A stretch of 39,311 bases of DNA from Bacteroidia bacterium (GCA_016788065.1 JAEUTI010000013.1:1-39311), one strand, 5' to 3'; shown: positions 1 through 9,000, numbered from the stretch's first letter. Translations and numbers: made by a program. The notes: generated by a model not told the origin, from the letters alone.

Positions 1-1
1 C

Positions 2-274
2 TCTAACGAATTAATAAACCAGGTATCAATCATGCCTAATCCTTCCAAAGACGGCATCTTTACCATTGCAGGCGAATTGCTAAAAGATTCCAATTTCGAT
101 ATTACCATCACAGACATACCCGGTAAAAAAATATTCAGCAATAAATTCCACGAAAGCAAAGGCAATTTTTCAACTGCAATAAATTTATCAGGCACACCAA
201 GTGGCATTTACATTTTAAAAATTGTAAAAGGTGGTCAGGTACTGAAAGCTATGAAGGTTGAGATTGTTGATTAG
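2..274 (+). CDS. T9SS type A sorting domain protein, 3' end only
   Basis: The reading frame is open from base 2, so this is the C-terminal ~90 residues of a protein that begins before the window. An internal Met at base 32 is not the likely start, because it sits inside the conserved MPNPSKDGIFTI opening of a sorting domain. The pattern MPNPS, then a DITITDIPGKK strand, then SGIYILKI and KAMKVEIV at the end, is the Por/type A secretion signal. This signal directs Bacteroidota proteins across the outer membrane through the type IX system, where it is cleaved. The catalytic or binding part of the protein lies outside the window, so its function cannot be told. Confidence 0.85.
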   Translation, partial: SNELINQVSIMPNPSKDGIFTIAGELLKDSNFDITITDIPGKKIFSNKFHESKGNFSTAINLSGTPSGIYILKIVKGGQVLKAMKVEIVD

Positions 275-498
275 ATTTGAGCCTCTTGTCAGGATTTCGT
301 GAAATGTAGAATGTAAAATGGTGAATTTAAAATGTACAATTTACAATTCTTGTTGCCGGAAAGACCTCTGATCCCGACAGGAATAAACCCCCGGATCTCC
401 GATCCGGCTTGAGGAAATATCTATACAACTACCTGCCCATCTAACCCGGCACCATCTCAAATCACTAAGCCTTCAGTTTGCAGTACTTTCGTCAAAAA

Positions 499-909
499 CT
501 AACCTTGTTTCAGATATTGTTCCGCACTTAATACTGCAATTTCTGCTTTTTTGTAGTCTTTTAAGTTGCTGGTAAGTAATGTGGTGACTTTAAATTCTGT
601 CGCGGTGAAGTATTGTAAGGCATCTTCAAAATCTTTAAAGTCTGAATTAAGTGCCAGATCTACAACTTTTTCATTTACACTTAATACGGTTACCAATGTT
701 TTAAATGTAAGTAGCTTTTTTCTTGCCTGTGCAACCGAAAATTGTTTCGTTAAAATGTAATTCAAGTTTGAAAACGTCAGTGATGAAACACATATTTCTA
801 TCTTGCCAGAATCTGCCATCGAAAAAAGTTTGGCTGCATATTGGTAGTAAGGCTCTCTGCCTGCCAGTAAATCTAATATAATGTCAGTGTCGACAAAAAC
901 TTTTGCCAT
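499..909 (-). CDS. PIN-domain toxin, VapC-like
   Basis: This 136-residue protein has the size and layout of a PIN-domain ribonuclease toxin. The N-terminal FVDTDIILDLLAGREP gives the first acidic residues (D7, D9) of the metal site. The central FEDALQYFTA matches the conserved E/D-D-A segment, and the C-terminal LLTSNLKDYKK matches the last PIN strand and acidic residue. VapC-type toxins cleave tRNA or rRNA with Mg2+. Its start overlaps the stop of the preceding antitoxin gene by one base (TAATG), so the two are translationally coupled. The RNA target cannot be read from sequence. Confidence 0.85.
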   Translation of the reverse strand: MAKVFVDTDIILDLLAGREPYYQYAAKLFSMADSGKIEICVSSLTFSNLNYILTKQFSVAQARKKLLTFKTLVTVLSVNEKVVDLALNSDFKDFEDALQYFTATEFKVTTLLTSNLKDYKKAEIAVLSAEQYLKQG

Positions 910-1157
910 TATTTATATTTTCGGTTAAGAAAATCAGCATATTCCTTTTTGGAATCGTATTTTTTAGGAAGCTTTATAATACCCGATAAGCTCTTAACCG
1001 TTGGTGTAATTTCCTCCTTTTTATCTGATGGTCTTTCTGTTATGTGTTGTAAGTAATTTTCAATCAGCTTCGATACACTGATCTTCTTAGCCTTGGCATA
1101 AATTTTAGCCTTTTCTATCACAGATTGTTCTAACTTCAATGTTAACTTTGAATCCAT
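909..1157 (-). CDS. Antitoxin of VapBC-like pair (DUF6364-like)
   Basis: This 82-residue protein opens with the pattern MDSKLTLKLEQSVIEKAKIY, then AKKISVSKLIENYL: a short beta strand followed by helices, typical of ribbon-helix-helix antitoxins and close to the DUF6364 type common in Bacteroidota. The basic, flexible C-terminus (from about residue 45) probably wraps the PIN toxin. It is the first gene of a two-gene operon and shares one base with the toxin start. Autoregulation is likely, because two identical 8-bp sites flank the -7 element just upstream. Confidence 0.8.
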   Translation of the reverse strand: MDSKLTLKLEQSVIEKAKIYAKAKKISVSKLIENYLQHITERPSDKKEEITPTVKSLSGIIKLPKKYDSKKEYADFLNRKYK

Positions 1158-1167
1158 AGTGGTTTTT

Positions 1168-1209
1168 TATACGTACAAATATAACGAAAATATACGTATA
1201 AATGTTCAA
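1168..1209 (-). promoter_or_regulatory. Promoter and putative operator of the toxin-antitoxin operon
   Basis: On the minus strand TATATTTG (1176-1183) fits the Bacteroidota -7 consensus TAnnTTTG, with a TTG -33 element at 1207-1209, 23 nt upstream. The 8-mer TATACGTA occurs at 1168-1175 and again at 1191-1198, where it extends to the perfect palindrome TATACGTATA (1191-1200). The two copies bracket the -7 box, so an antitoxin bound there would block RNA polymerase. The operator role is inferred. Confidence 0.6.
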
Positions 1210-1281
1210 TTTACTTCAAAAAATTGCATTCGTATTTATAGAGTATTTTTGTATGATATTGGTAATACAATAATTGCAATG

Positions 1282-4200
1282 TCACCGTATCAAAGTCACT
1301 GTCCCAAGCTGAGGGCTTTTAAAATCATCTTTGTCTACCGATACTTTACCACTGATTTTTAGTTGATAAACATACACTCCCTCCGGTGCAGGTTTGCCCT
1401 TGCTCATCGTGCCATCCCAGGGGCGATTTGGTGAATCGGTTCTGTACACCAACTGTCCCCACCTGTTAAAAATTAACATTTCATAAGAACCAACATCCAT
1501 CTGATATGGTCCTGCTCCATATCCCGATTCATAAAAGGTATCATTTTTACCATCGCCATTCGGAGTAAATGCATTCGGAATATATACCGGTGAAACAAAC
1601 AAGGGCTTCGTTGTATCCGATTCACATCCATCCGTATTCGTAACCGTTAAGGTAACATTATATGGCGCAATTTCACTATATCGATGTGTCGCAACCAGAA
1701 CATTTTCTGCCGTATAGCCATCACCAAATTCCCATTTCCATGAAGTTGCATTTATCGATGCATCCGTAAATTGAAATGGTATTCCAAAAATGTGATTTAC
1801 CACCGTGCTTATACTAAAATCTGCTATTGCCAATGGCTCAAATTGTACCGTTACCGGGATGCTGTCTGCTCCATTGCATCCAATAGGTGAAATGCATTGA
1901 TACGTTACCAGATATTGCCCCGGTGTGTCATAAATATGTTCCGGTGATGTTTCATTGGAGTAATTGCCATCACCAAAATCCCACAACCATTGCGAACCCG
2001 GTTCAAAATTGGAAATGTTGGTGAACTCAAAGTTCATTCCAACACTGCAAACTAAAATGGAATCGGTAAGCACTTGCAAATCGGGTTGCTGCTGCTGATA
2101 GGTAGTGACTATCGATGATATAGCCGGACAACCATTCAGGTCAAGTACTGTTACCAAATACTGACCGGTGCCACTCACGGTGATGCTTTGGGTGGTACTG
2201 CCATCAGACCATAAATAGGTTAATGCCGTATCGGAAACTAATGTTACACTATCTCCCTCACAAAATTCTAACGGACTCGAATATGTAATGTTCGCATGCC
2301 CAAATAACACAGTTAACGGGAATGGAGGGGATGTTCCCACACAATTATTGCTATCTGTGACTGTTACTACGTATATGCCCGCACCGGTAGCATTGTTGTA
2401 TTGATTTAAGTTGCCATCCGACCAAACATAATTGATATATCCTGATCCTGCATTTAAGGTCGATGTTTCACCATTACATATTGTCTGATCTCCTGTAATA
2501 ACCGGCGTCGGTAACGGATAAAATGTTAAGGTAATGGAAGCTGTCTCAGAACAGCCATTCGCATCGGTTACTGTTACCTGATATAGCCCACTCGTATTCG
2601 CAGTAATCGAACTGCTGGTGGCACCGGTCGACCATAAGTAATTGTTAAATCCTGCTCCCGGCGATAAAGTTGTGGTGGAACCGGCACACAAGGTAGTGTT
2701 GCCCGGTATGACCGGATTGGGTAAAGGATTTACGGTGAATAACTGGGTTTTGATTGCCGTACATCCGTTCAGATCGGTTACTGTTACACTATAAGTTCCT
2801 GAATTGACTACGTTGATGGATGCCGTTGTGGCTCCTGTAGACCATAAATAACTTTGATATCCGCTGTTGCAGGTTAAGGTGCCCGATTGCCCCGAACAAA
2901 TTTCAGAATCACCCGTGATCACCGGAGTAGGTAAGGGGTCAACGGTCAATGTGAAAATATCCTGGTTGTTGCAGCCAAATGCATCGGTAACTGTAACAAT
3001 ATAAGTACCTGCTGTTGTCACTGTATTGGTTTGTGTGGTTATACCATTCGACCACAGATAAGTTGAAAATCCTGCACCTGCATTCAAAATAGAGGTTTGT
3101 CCCAGACATATTTTCGGATCACCACCAATATTCACCACTGGTAAATTCCTTTGTGTGATGTTTATGGAATCTGTTCCGGTACATCCGTTTCCATCTGTAA
3201 CCACCACCGAATACCAACCCACAGAACTTACATAGATGTTTTGTGTGCTGTCGCCTGTTGACCATAAATAATTATTGAACCCACTTCCACAATTCACCAG
3301 CACCGATGATCCGAAGCAATAATATCCAATACTGTTAACTGTTGGAACAGGAATTGGATTTACAGTCACTGATGCCTGATCCACCGCTGTGCATCCATTA
3401 CCATCGGTAACTGTTACTGCGTATATGCCCGAAACGTTAGGTGTGATTGTTGAATCTGTTGTTCCGTTATTCCATATATACTGCTGGTAGGTACTTCCTG
3501 CACTCAATACTATTGGCTGATTGGCACAAGTAACTGTATCACCTGTGATCACCACATTCGGTAGTGGATTCACTACAAAAAGTATGTCTGAAGTGTCTTT
3601 GCATCCATGAATGTCGGTAACCGTTACCGTATAAGTATTCGGAAATGCCACTGATATGGTTTGTGTAGTGGCACCAGTCGACCAGATATACGAATATCCC
3701 GCACCGGCACCTGCATTTAAAGTCGAAGTAACACCCTGACAAACGGTGTCGTTGCCCATAATGTTTATCGATGGTCTGCTGTATAAGAAAAAGTTGGTGC
3801 CAATAGTTGCAGTACATCCTGATGCATTGGTGACAGTGACAGCATAATATCCGGTAGTTGCAGGCACAATAATGTTTGTAGTTCCTCCATTCGACCATAA
3901 ATAGGAACTGTATCCGGGAGGTGGAACGGTCAATGCATAGGTATCTCCTGAACAAACTGTTGTATCACCCAGCAATGAAGGTGTAGGAACCGGATTGACA
4001 GTGATGCTCGCAGATGCATCATCACTACAACCATTATTATCGGTAATAGTTACGGTGTAAGTTGAATTGTTATTGATGGAAATGGATTGCGTGGTAGCTC
4101 CCGTCGACCATAAATAATTAAAACCTGCATTTGCAGTTAAGATAGTTGACTGACCTGCGCAAATTGCAGTCGCCTGTGGTGTGATGTTTGCCACGGGATT

Positions 4201-6201
4201 CGAATTCACGGCAACAGTTACCGTATCTGTTCCGGTACATCCATTTACATCAGTTACTGTAACGGTATAAACACCGGGCGATGATGTAGCTAATGGATTG
4301 GAAGTACTACCGGTATTCCATAAGTAGGAGTTGTAGGTACCGGCATCCAATGATGCATTCGTGCCGCTGCAGATCGATGTCTGTCCCGATATAACAGGAG
4401 TAGGATTGGAGTTTACTGTAAAGCCAAACACATCCGTCGCTGAGCATCCTCCTGCATTGGTTACGGTAACGGAATAGGTATTCGTGTTTGAAACAGTTAT
4501 CGTTTGCGTAGTTGCACCATTCGACCATAAATACGTCGCAAATCCAGGACCGGCATCCAACACCGAACTGCCTCCTGCACACACCGATGCTACTCCGGTA
4601 ATAGATGCATTAGGAGCAGCGATTAAAGTAACCAACAGACTGGCAGTTCCTGTGCATCCTGCAGCATTGGTGACTGTAACGGTATAGGTTCCTCCTGTAG
4701 ATACATTGATAGAAGAAGTAGTAGCACCTGAATTCCACGAGTATGAAGCAAATGCTCCTGCACTTAATGTAGTATTTTGTCCCTGACAAATTGTGTCATT
4801 TCCCAATATGGAAGGAACGGGAACTGTCGATAAAGTAATTGTTGAAGATGCACTTCCTGAACACCCACCGGCAGCAGTTACTGTTACTGTATATGTTCCC
4901 GGTGTTGAAACTGAAATAGTTTGTGTTATTTGTCCGTTTGACCACAAATAAGAAGCATACGGACCTCCGGCATCCAATGTGCCATTTGTAACACCACAAA
5001 TAGGAGTGGAGACAATGGAGGGAGTTAGATTTGTTGATGTAGCAATCGTAAAATTATCTGTTCCGGTACATCCTGAACTATTTGTTACTGTTACGGTGTA
5101 ATTTCCGGGAGGCACCGTAATTGTTTGCGATGTTGATCCGTTACTCCATAAATAGGAATTAAACCCACCTCCGGCATCCAGGGTGCCATTTGATCCGCTG
5201 CATAAGGTTGCAGGACCGGTTATATTTGGAGTAGCACCCGGCAATGCCGTTATGGCGGTGTCTGTTGAGGCAGTACAACCCAAGGCATTGGTAACAGTGA
5301 CCGTATAATTTCCGGCAGTCGACACTGTAATAGAATCGTTGGTACTACCTGTTGACCATAAGTAGGAGGTGTAACCTGAACCGGCAAACAATGTCGATTG
5401 TGTTCCGGGGCAAAACGAAAATGGATTCGCAACAATTTGTGGTGTGGGTTCATTGGCTATGTAAACATTCAGATTGAACGTATCAGTATTCGGACAAACC
5501 AAATGCGAAACCGTATGAACAACATTGTAGGTACCTTGCGGATATGGGGAATAATTAAATTGAGGAACAGACAAATTACTGGTGTCACTTGTAATAGAGG
5601 TCACTCCAAAATCCCAGTGATGTGAAACATAGCCAGATGGTAACAGGCAGGTAGGAGTGAATGTCACCGGAGGATCAGGTAGGCAGAGCGTATCGTTTGT
5701 TAATGTAAACTGCGCTTTTGGTTTTGGATACAAATCATAGCTGATATTTTTCTTTGCCACTACGGTCATGGTGCCAGCGCAATTCTGATACCACACGGCA
5801 TAAATTGTTGCCGTAATACTAGCCACACAAACCGTATCGGGATTATAAGGAATCTTACGTTTGAAAATAGTGTTCACATTCGAAGAAAACGACTCCACTG
5901 CCGGACTCCCAAACGGCCAGCAAATAATAACCGAATCAGCCACTCCAATAGTAGTCACTTCAATCGGCAACGAATCCGCAAGGCCCAGACATATACCTTG
6001 GGCCACACCAGAGGGAATCCCCAGATTCCCCGTAAAAGTACCGGTTCCATTACAAGGCGGAAATGCCAGCGGCGGACTGCATTGCGCAAAAACAACAGCC
6101 GACCCAAGCCAGCCCCACGCCAAAATAAAAGCCATAACCAACCGCATCCGGAATATACCGGATCTAGCAGCAGCACGACGACTGTATTTGGCAGTTTGCA
6201 T
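1282..6201 (-). CDS. Giant Ig-like/PKD repeat surface protein, T9SS type B
   Basis: This is a 1639-residue secreted protein. Residues ~18-40 form a signal peptide ending VVFAQC. An N-terminal PKD-like segment (HHWDFG) is followed by 16 tandem Ig-like units of ~75-80 residues, each with the pattern YLWSTG...TYTVTVTDxNGC. Two classical PKD domains (WLWDFGDG, WKWEFGDG) follow. The C-terminus starting IPNAFTPNGDGKNDTF and continuing IFNRWGQLVY is a type B/CHU_C sorting domain, which sends the protein through T9SS to the cell surface. Such proteins act as adhesins or gliding-associated filaments; the ligand is unknown. The paired Cys per repeat could form disulphides. It stands alone, minus strand, with the toxin-antitoxin operon downstream. 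Confidence 0.93.
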   Translation of the reverse strand: MQTAKYSRRAAARSGIFRMRLVMAFILAWGWLGSAVVFAQCSPPLAFPPCNGTGTFTGNLGIPSGVAQGICLGLADSLPIEVTTIGVADSVIICWPFGSPAVESFSSNVNTIFKRKIPYNPDTVCVASITATIYAVWYQNCAGTMTVVAKKNISYDLYPKPKAQFTLTNDTLCLPDPPVTFTPTCLLPSGYVSHHWDFGVTSITSDTSNLSVPQFNYSPYPQGTYNVVHTVSHLVCPNTDTFNLNVYIANEPTPQIVANPFSFCPGTQSTLFAGSGYTSYLWSTGSTNDSITVSTAGNYTVTVTNALGCTASTDTAITALPGATPNITGPATLCSGSNGTLDAGGGFNSYLWSNGSTSQTITVPPGNYTVTVTNSSGCTGTDNFTIATSTNLTPSIVSTPICGVTNGTLDAGGPYASYLWSNGQITQTISVSTPGTYTVTVTAAGGCSGSASSTITLSTVPVPSILGNDTICQGQNTTLSAGAFASYSWNSGATTSSINVSTGGTYTVTVTNAAGCTGTASLLVTLIAAPNASITGVASVCAGGSSVLDAGPGFATYLWSNGATTQTITVSNTNTYSVTVTNAGGCSATDVFGFTVNSNPTPVISGQTSICSGTNASLDAGTYNSYLWNTGSTSNPLATSSPGVYTVTVTDVNGCTGTDTVTVAVNSNPVANITPQATAICAGQSTILTANAGFNYLWSTGATTQSISINNNSTYTVTITDNNGCSDDASASITVNPVPTPSLLGDTTVCSGDTYALTVPPPGYSSYLWSNGGTTNIIVPATTGYYAVTVTNASGCTATIGTNFFLYSRPSINIMGNDTVCQGVTSTLNAGAGAGYSYIWSTGATTQTISVAFPNTYTVTVTDIHGCKDTSDILFVVNPLPNVVITGDTVTCANQPIVLSAGSTYQQYIWNNGTTDSTITPNVSGIYAVTVTDGNGCTAVDQASVTVNPIPVPTVNSIGYYCFGSSVLVNCGSGFNNYLWSTGDSTQNIYVSSVGWYSVVVTDGNGCTGTDSINITQRNLPVVNIGGDPKICLGQTSILNAGAGFSTYLWSNGITTQTNTVTTAGTYIVTVTDAFGCNNQDIFTLTVDPLPTPVITGDSEICSGQSGTLTCNSGYQSYLWSTGATTASINVVNSGTYSVTVTDLNGCTAIKTQLFTVNPLPNPVIPGNTTLCAGSTTTLSPGAGFNNYLWSTGATSSSITANTSGLYQVTVTDANGCSETASITLTFYPLPTPVITGDQTICNGETSTLNAGSGYINYVWSDGNLNQYNNATGAGIYVVTVTDSNNCVGTSPPFPLTVLFGHANITYSSPLEFCEGDSVTLVSDTALTYLWSDGSTTQSITVSGTGQYLVTVLDLNGCPAISSIVTTYQQQQPDLQVLTDSILVCSVGMNFEFTNISNFEPGSQWLWDFGDGNYSNETSPEHIYDTPGQYLVTYQCISPIGCNGADSIPVTVQFEPLAIADFSISTVVNHIFGIPFQFTDASINATSWKWEFGDGYTAENVLVATHRYSEIAPYNVTLTVTNTDGCESDTTKPLFVSPVYIPNAFTPNGDGKNDTFYESGYGAGPYQMDVGSYEMLIFNRWGQLVYRTDSPNRPWDGTMSKGKPAPEGVYVYQLKISGKVSVDKDDFKSPQLGTVTLIR

Positions 6202-6601
6202 TTAATACAAATTCAAAAAAAGTGGTTAGAACAGGCAAGTTAGGAAAATTTTTTGAAAGCGGCAATTAGAAGTACTCCGAAGTTGATTTATAGCATACTT
6301 TTTCGATTCAAAAATTTCGAAAAAGGCGAAAAAATCCCGCTACCCAAAAACTTTATGTTAAATAGGATTGCCAACTTCATCTCTTTTCAACGCAGCTTAT
6401 TAGGTTTATATCCAATGGAATGATAAGCTGAGTCTCGCTGCAGCTCGACCCACCCCCGTATTTATACCCGAGGGAAAACCCTTGCATTTTGAAAATCGGT
6501 TTTTAAAATTCGGCTTAAAATGCCATGTAGCTGCAAACGGACGAAGGGTACCAAACGCAATTCATGTGCCATATAGAAACCTGTAAGACTTATACTCCTC
6601 C
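6202..6601. other. Intergenic region, left edge of accessory island
   Basis: These 400 bases separate the surface-protein gene from the nuclease block, and no convincing ORF was seen. An 8-bp inverted repeat (cagcttat at 6393-6400, ataagctg at 6423-6430) lies in the middle. The right half holds the first copy of a degenerate repeat that recurs near base 10100. The part near 6202-6300 should contain the promoter of the surface protein; no clean TAnnTTTG was found there. Confidence 0.6.
6467..6571. repeat. Degenerate foldable repeat, copy A
   Basis: This segment aligns with 10091-10200 over ~105 bp, by eye about 70-75% identical, in the same orientation. Both share gggaaaacccttgcat at the left and AAGGG followed by a caatt...gtgcc end at the right. 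Internal pairing is kept: CCCTTGCAT (6479-6487) faces ATGC (6520-6523) and AAGGG (6544-6548), and GCATTTT (6484-6490) pairs with AAAATGC (6517-6523). It may be a recombination site, a small-RNA relic or a palindromic repeat; which of these is unknown. Confidence 0.6.
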
Positions 6602-7648
6602 TCACCCCAAACTCTCCCGCACCGGATCATAAAACAAGTAATCTCTTTTAAGCTTATACCATCCCAGATCCTTGACCAGTACCCGGGTGGTGGTGGTTTC
6701 TGTTATGGGAATAACAAATACATGCTCCGGCATTTCCGGTATGCCTCCTATGCCTAATGCTAAAAAGACCGGTATTCCCTTTTCCTTCCGGAATTTGATG
6801 TAATTTCTAAGTTGCTTTGGATCAAATTCAAATACCCCATCGATGAGTGACGTCCGGTATTTGCACTCTATGGCGAATTCATTCCTGAGATCCTTTGTAT
6901 TAGTTCGTCTAAAATGTAAATCTGGAAATGTATTGCTTATAGGGTGGATGCCATTGTGAGACTTATCTGAACGCCATTCTAAAAACTCATAGTATTCTTT
7001 CGGCAAAAGACTGGCGATATGTCCTTCAAACAACTGTCCGACTTCCATGGGAGTTGGTTCTGGAAAAGTTGGTAATGATACAGGAGGGGATGTTGGAGTT
7101 GATATAACAATAGGCATCACAATTTTTTTGCTCCTTTCAAATGGTCCAATTCCAATGTTCAGGAAAATTAAGAAAACGGTTAATCCACCTATTCCTAATA
7201 ATTTATATAGTGAAAATACATCTTTTAATAGCGTTTTTTCTTGAATTTTTGAATCTGTGCGTACTTCAAAATTCCCATTAGTATTTTTTTCTAGACCATG
7301 CCAGGTTCCAACAATTGAATTGCCTTCTAAAGTGCCTTCAAATGTGTCAATGTGTTCTTTATTGTAATAGCCATCAATTAAAATTTGCTTTTTGTTAATA
7401 GTTCCATTAACCACAACCATTTTACGATATTTATCATAGATGTAATATCCTGTAATAGCACCTGATTTGGATACCAAGTTTAATGTAATTGCAGTTTTAT
7501 TATTTACGAAGCCTTTGTATGTTCGCGTAAAGTCACTTGATTTAAATTCAATTGAATTTAATATCAATAGTAAAGCAAAACCAAAGAAGTATAGAATAAT
7601 CCATCCAATCCATGTCGTGAATAGTGCTTTGATGAAGTTAAATATCAT
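6602..7648 (-). CDS. Membrane-anchored PD-(D/E)XK nuclease-like protein
   Basis: The 348 residues divide into four parts. A transmembrane segment lies at ~10-30 (WIGWIILYFFGFALLLI). A beta-rich ~110-residue domain follows, probably outside the cytoplasm, with repeated G-x-Y and GTWHG elements like a small barrel. A second transmembrane helix sits at ~148-166. The C-terminal domain (~200-348) holds FPDLHFRR, then FAIECKYR, the D...E-x-K pattern of the PD-(D/E)XK nuclease fold, then a FDPKQLRNYIKFRKEKGIPVFLALG helix-strand. If active it would cut DNA next to the inner membrane. It is the last of four nuclease-like genes read in one direction, 33 bp after the GIY-YIG gene. Fold assignment is good; activity and role are inferred. 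Confidence 0.7.
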   Translation of the reverse strand: MIFNFIKALFTTWIGWIILYFFGFALLLILNSIEFKSSDFTRTYKGFVNNKTAITLNLVSKSGAITGYYIYDKYRKMVVVNGTINKKQILIDGYYNKEHIDTFEGTLEGNSIVGTWHGLEKNTNGNFEVRTDSKIQEKTLLKDVFSLYKLLGIGGLTVFLIFLNIGIGPFERSKKIVMPIVISTPTSPPVSLPTFPEPTPMEVGQLFEGHIASLLPKEYYEFLEWRSDKSHNGIHPISNTFPDLHFRRTNTKDLRNEFAIECKYRTSLIDGVFEFDPKQLRNYIKFRKEKGIPVFLALGIGGIPEMPEHVFVIPITETTTTRVLVKDLGWYKLKRDYLFYDPVRESLG

Positions 7649-7681
7649 AACTGTCTTTTAATCCGTTTAGTTTTTTTCCCT

Positions 7682-8299
7682 TTACTCCTGCCTCTGATAA
7701 GTATCATTATAAATATCGCGCAATTTACGGCCCTTGAAGGTCCAATATGGTCCTGGTGCTACGTGGTAGGCATAACCATCACCAAGCGCCAGTCGGGTGG
7801 CATTGGTTATGCTGGTTTCTTCGCCTCTGAATTGTACTGAACGCTCTGAAATGACAATAGCTATTTCGGCATTGTTAATGAAGAATAACTCTGACCCAAT
7901 TGGAATACCCATTTCAACAAAATTCAAGCGGGGGCGCTTTTGTGCATAAGCTTTCCCTGCTTCCAGTTCTGCTTTATCAATTACATTTGCCTCTTGTTCT
8001 ACCAGGGGACTTACATTTTGGATTTCAAGCAGCTTTATAATGGCTATTGCCTGGTTCGCTTCAATTTCAAAAAACTCCCTTTTGGGATTTAAACGGTTTG
8101 GACTAAATGCTGTATGCAGGGCTTTCTCAACCAAATCAATATTCCTGACTGTTGCCGCATACTCGCAATCAAAGGGGAGAGGCACTCCGGATGAATAGAG
8201 TTCTTTCATCCGAACTTTTACATCTTCTTTGTATGTTCTACCAATCTTGATAATCCCGGGCATTACCGGGTTTGACAATAAATATATAATTCCTTCCAT
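7682..8299 (-). CDS. GIY-YIG nuclease (T5orf172/MUG113-like) with RAMA-like C-terminus
   Basis: Residues 1-100 are a GIY-YIG-type nuclease of the T5orf172/MUG113 group. They show IIYLLSNPVMPGIIKIGRT (the Y...KIGRT core), a C-x-Y strand, the EKALHTAF helix with conserved H, and KREFFEI with the catalytic-type Glu. Residues ~130-205 (PIGSELFFINN, SITNATRLALGDGYAYHV, PYWTFKGRKL) resemble the RAMA domain, which accompanies restriction enzymes and methylases and is thought to read DNA or modified bases. The fusion therefore suggests a nuclease with a DNA- or modification-sensing tail. It lies 101 bp after the 199-residue nuclease gene and 33 bp before the membrane nuclease gene. The nuclease call is firm; the RAMA call is tentative. 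Confidence 0.72.
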   Translation of the reverse strand: MEGIIYLLSNPVMPGIIKIGRTYKEDVKVRMKELYSSGVPLPFDCEYAATVRNIDLVEKALHTAFSPNRLNPKREFFEIEANQAIAIIKLLEIQNVSPLVEQEANVIDKAELEAGKAYAQKRPRLNFVEMGIPIGSELFFINNAEIAIVISERSVQFRGEETSITNATRLALGDGYAYHVAPGPYWTFKGRKLRDIYNDTYQRQE

Positions 8300-8400
8300 G
8301 GTTAAATTAAATAGGATGTTTCGAGACCGGACCTTTATAATCTGAAACAGAGAATTGCAGATCCATGTGGCTGCAAGCTACAAAAAATTCCAAAGCCACT

Positions 8401-9000
8401 TTATTTTGACGGGCTTATCCTTGGAAAATAACAATTTCTTTTCCAAAGCTTTCCAGATTTATCCAACTGCCATTCCTCTTTAGCTACATTTTCTGGTTCT
8501 AGCTCATATATGAAATTTAGCCAGCAGCCATATTGAACATCATCACTACCTATCAATTGCTTCATTTTTTCAATATCCCAATTTTCATCATCATTTGAGT
8601 ATGTTTTAGTTTTAGAGTCAACCTTAATCTCGCAAATCCATTGGGCAGGCCAGTTTTTGCCATTATACCATTTTAATCCGGAGTTTTTTGCACAATCGCC
8701 CCATATAACTATATCAGGGTGACAATAGCATTTATTTATTTTATCATACATAAAATAAGGCTCAGCTGAAACTCTGCACCAGTTTTGTTTGTCTGCATAT
8801 GTTTTTGGAATCCACTTTTCATCATAGTTAGCTTTTACATTTTGTTCTCCAATTAGCTCTAACGATTTCTTTATTCTGGTGTAAATTTCTGCCTGAATGC
8901 TAAATTCATTATCATAATAATAAGGATCTTTTTGCCAGTCTTTTATGAATTGGTCAACGATGCTCCAGGCTAATTGGACTTTTAAGGGGTAGGTTGCCAT
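8401..9000 (-). CDS. PD-(D/E)XK nuclease-like protein of unknown family
   Basis: I do not recognise this 199-residue protein as a named family. It shows an early acidic helix (EFSIQAEIYTRIKKSL, ~33-48), then CHPDIVIWGD (~92-101), and WICEIKVDSKT about 22 residues later. The order E...PD...E-x-K is the signature of the PD-(D/E)XK nuclease fold, so a small DNA or RNA nuclease is likely. It is Trp- and Tyr-rich. Its ATG lies 3 bp after the stop of the RecB-like gene, so the two are translationally coupled and probably act together. No signal peptide or transmembrane segment is visible. Confidence 0.6.
   Translation of the reverse strand: MATYPLKVQLAWSIVDQFIKDWQKDPYYYDNEFSIQAEIYTRIKKSLELIGEQNVKANYDEKWIPKTYADKQNWCRVSAEPYFMYDKINKCYCHPDIVIWGDCAKNSGLKWYNGKNWPAQWICEIKVDSKTKTYSNDDENWDIEKMKQLIGSDDVQYGCWLNFIYELEPENVAKEEWQLDKSGKLWKRNCYFPRISPSK

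Noticed and set aside
391..407. Perfect hairpin CCGGATCtccGATCCGG as a terminator
   Set aside because: No T-run follows on either strand, and it lies over 110 bp from the 3' end of the first gene; it may be a chance palindrome or part of a degenerate repeat.
5861..6205. A 114-codon plus-strand frame
   Set aside because: Antisense to the signal peptide and N-terminus of the large surface protein; sequence is low-complexity and not family-like.
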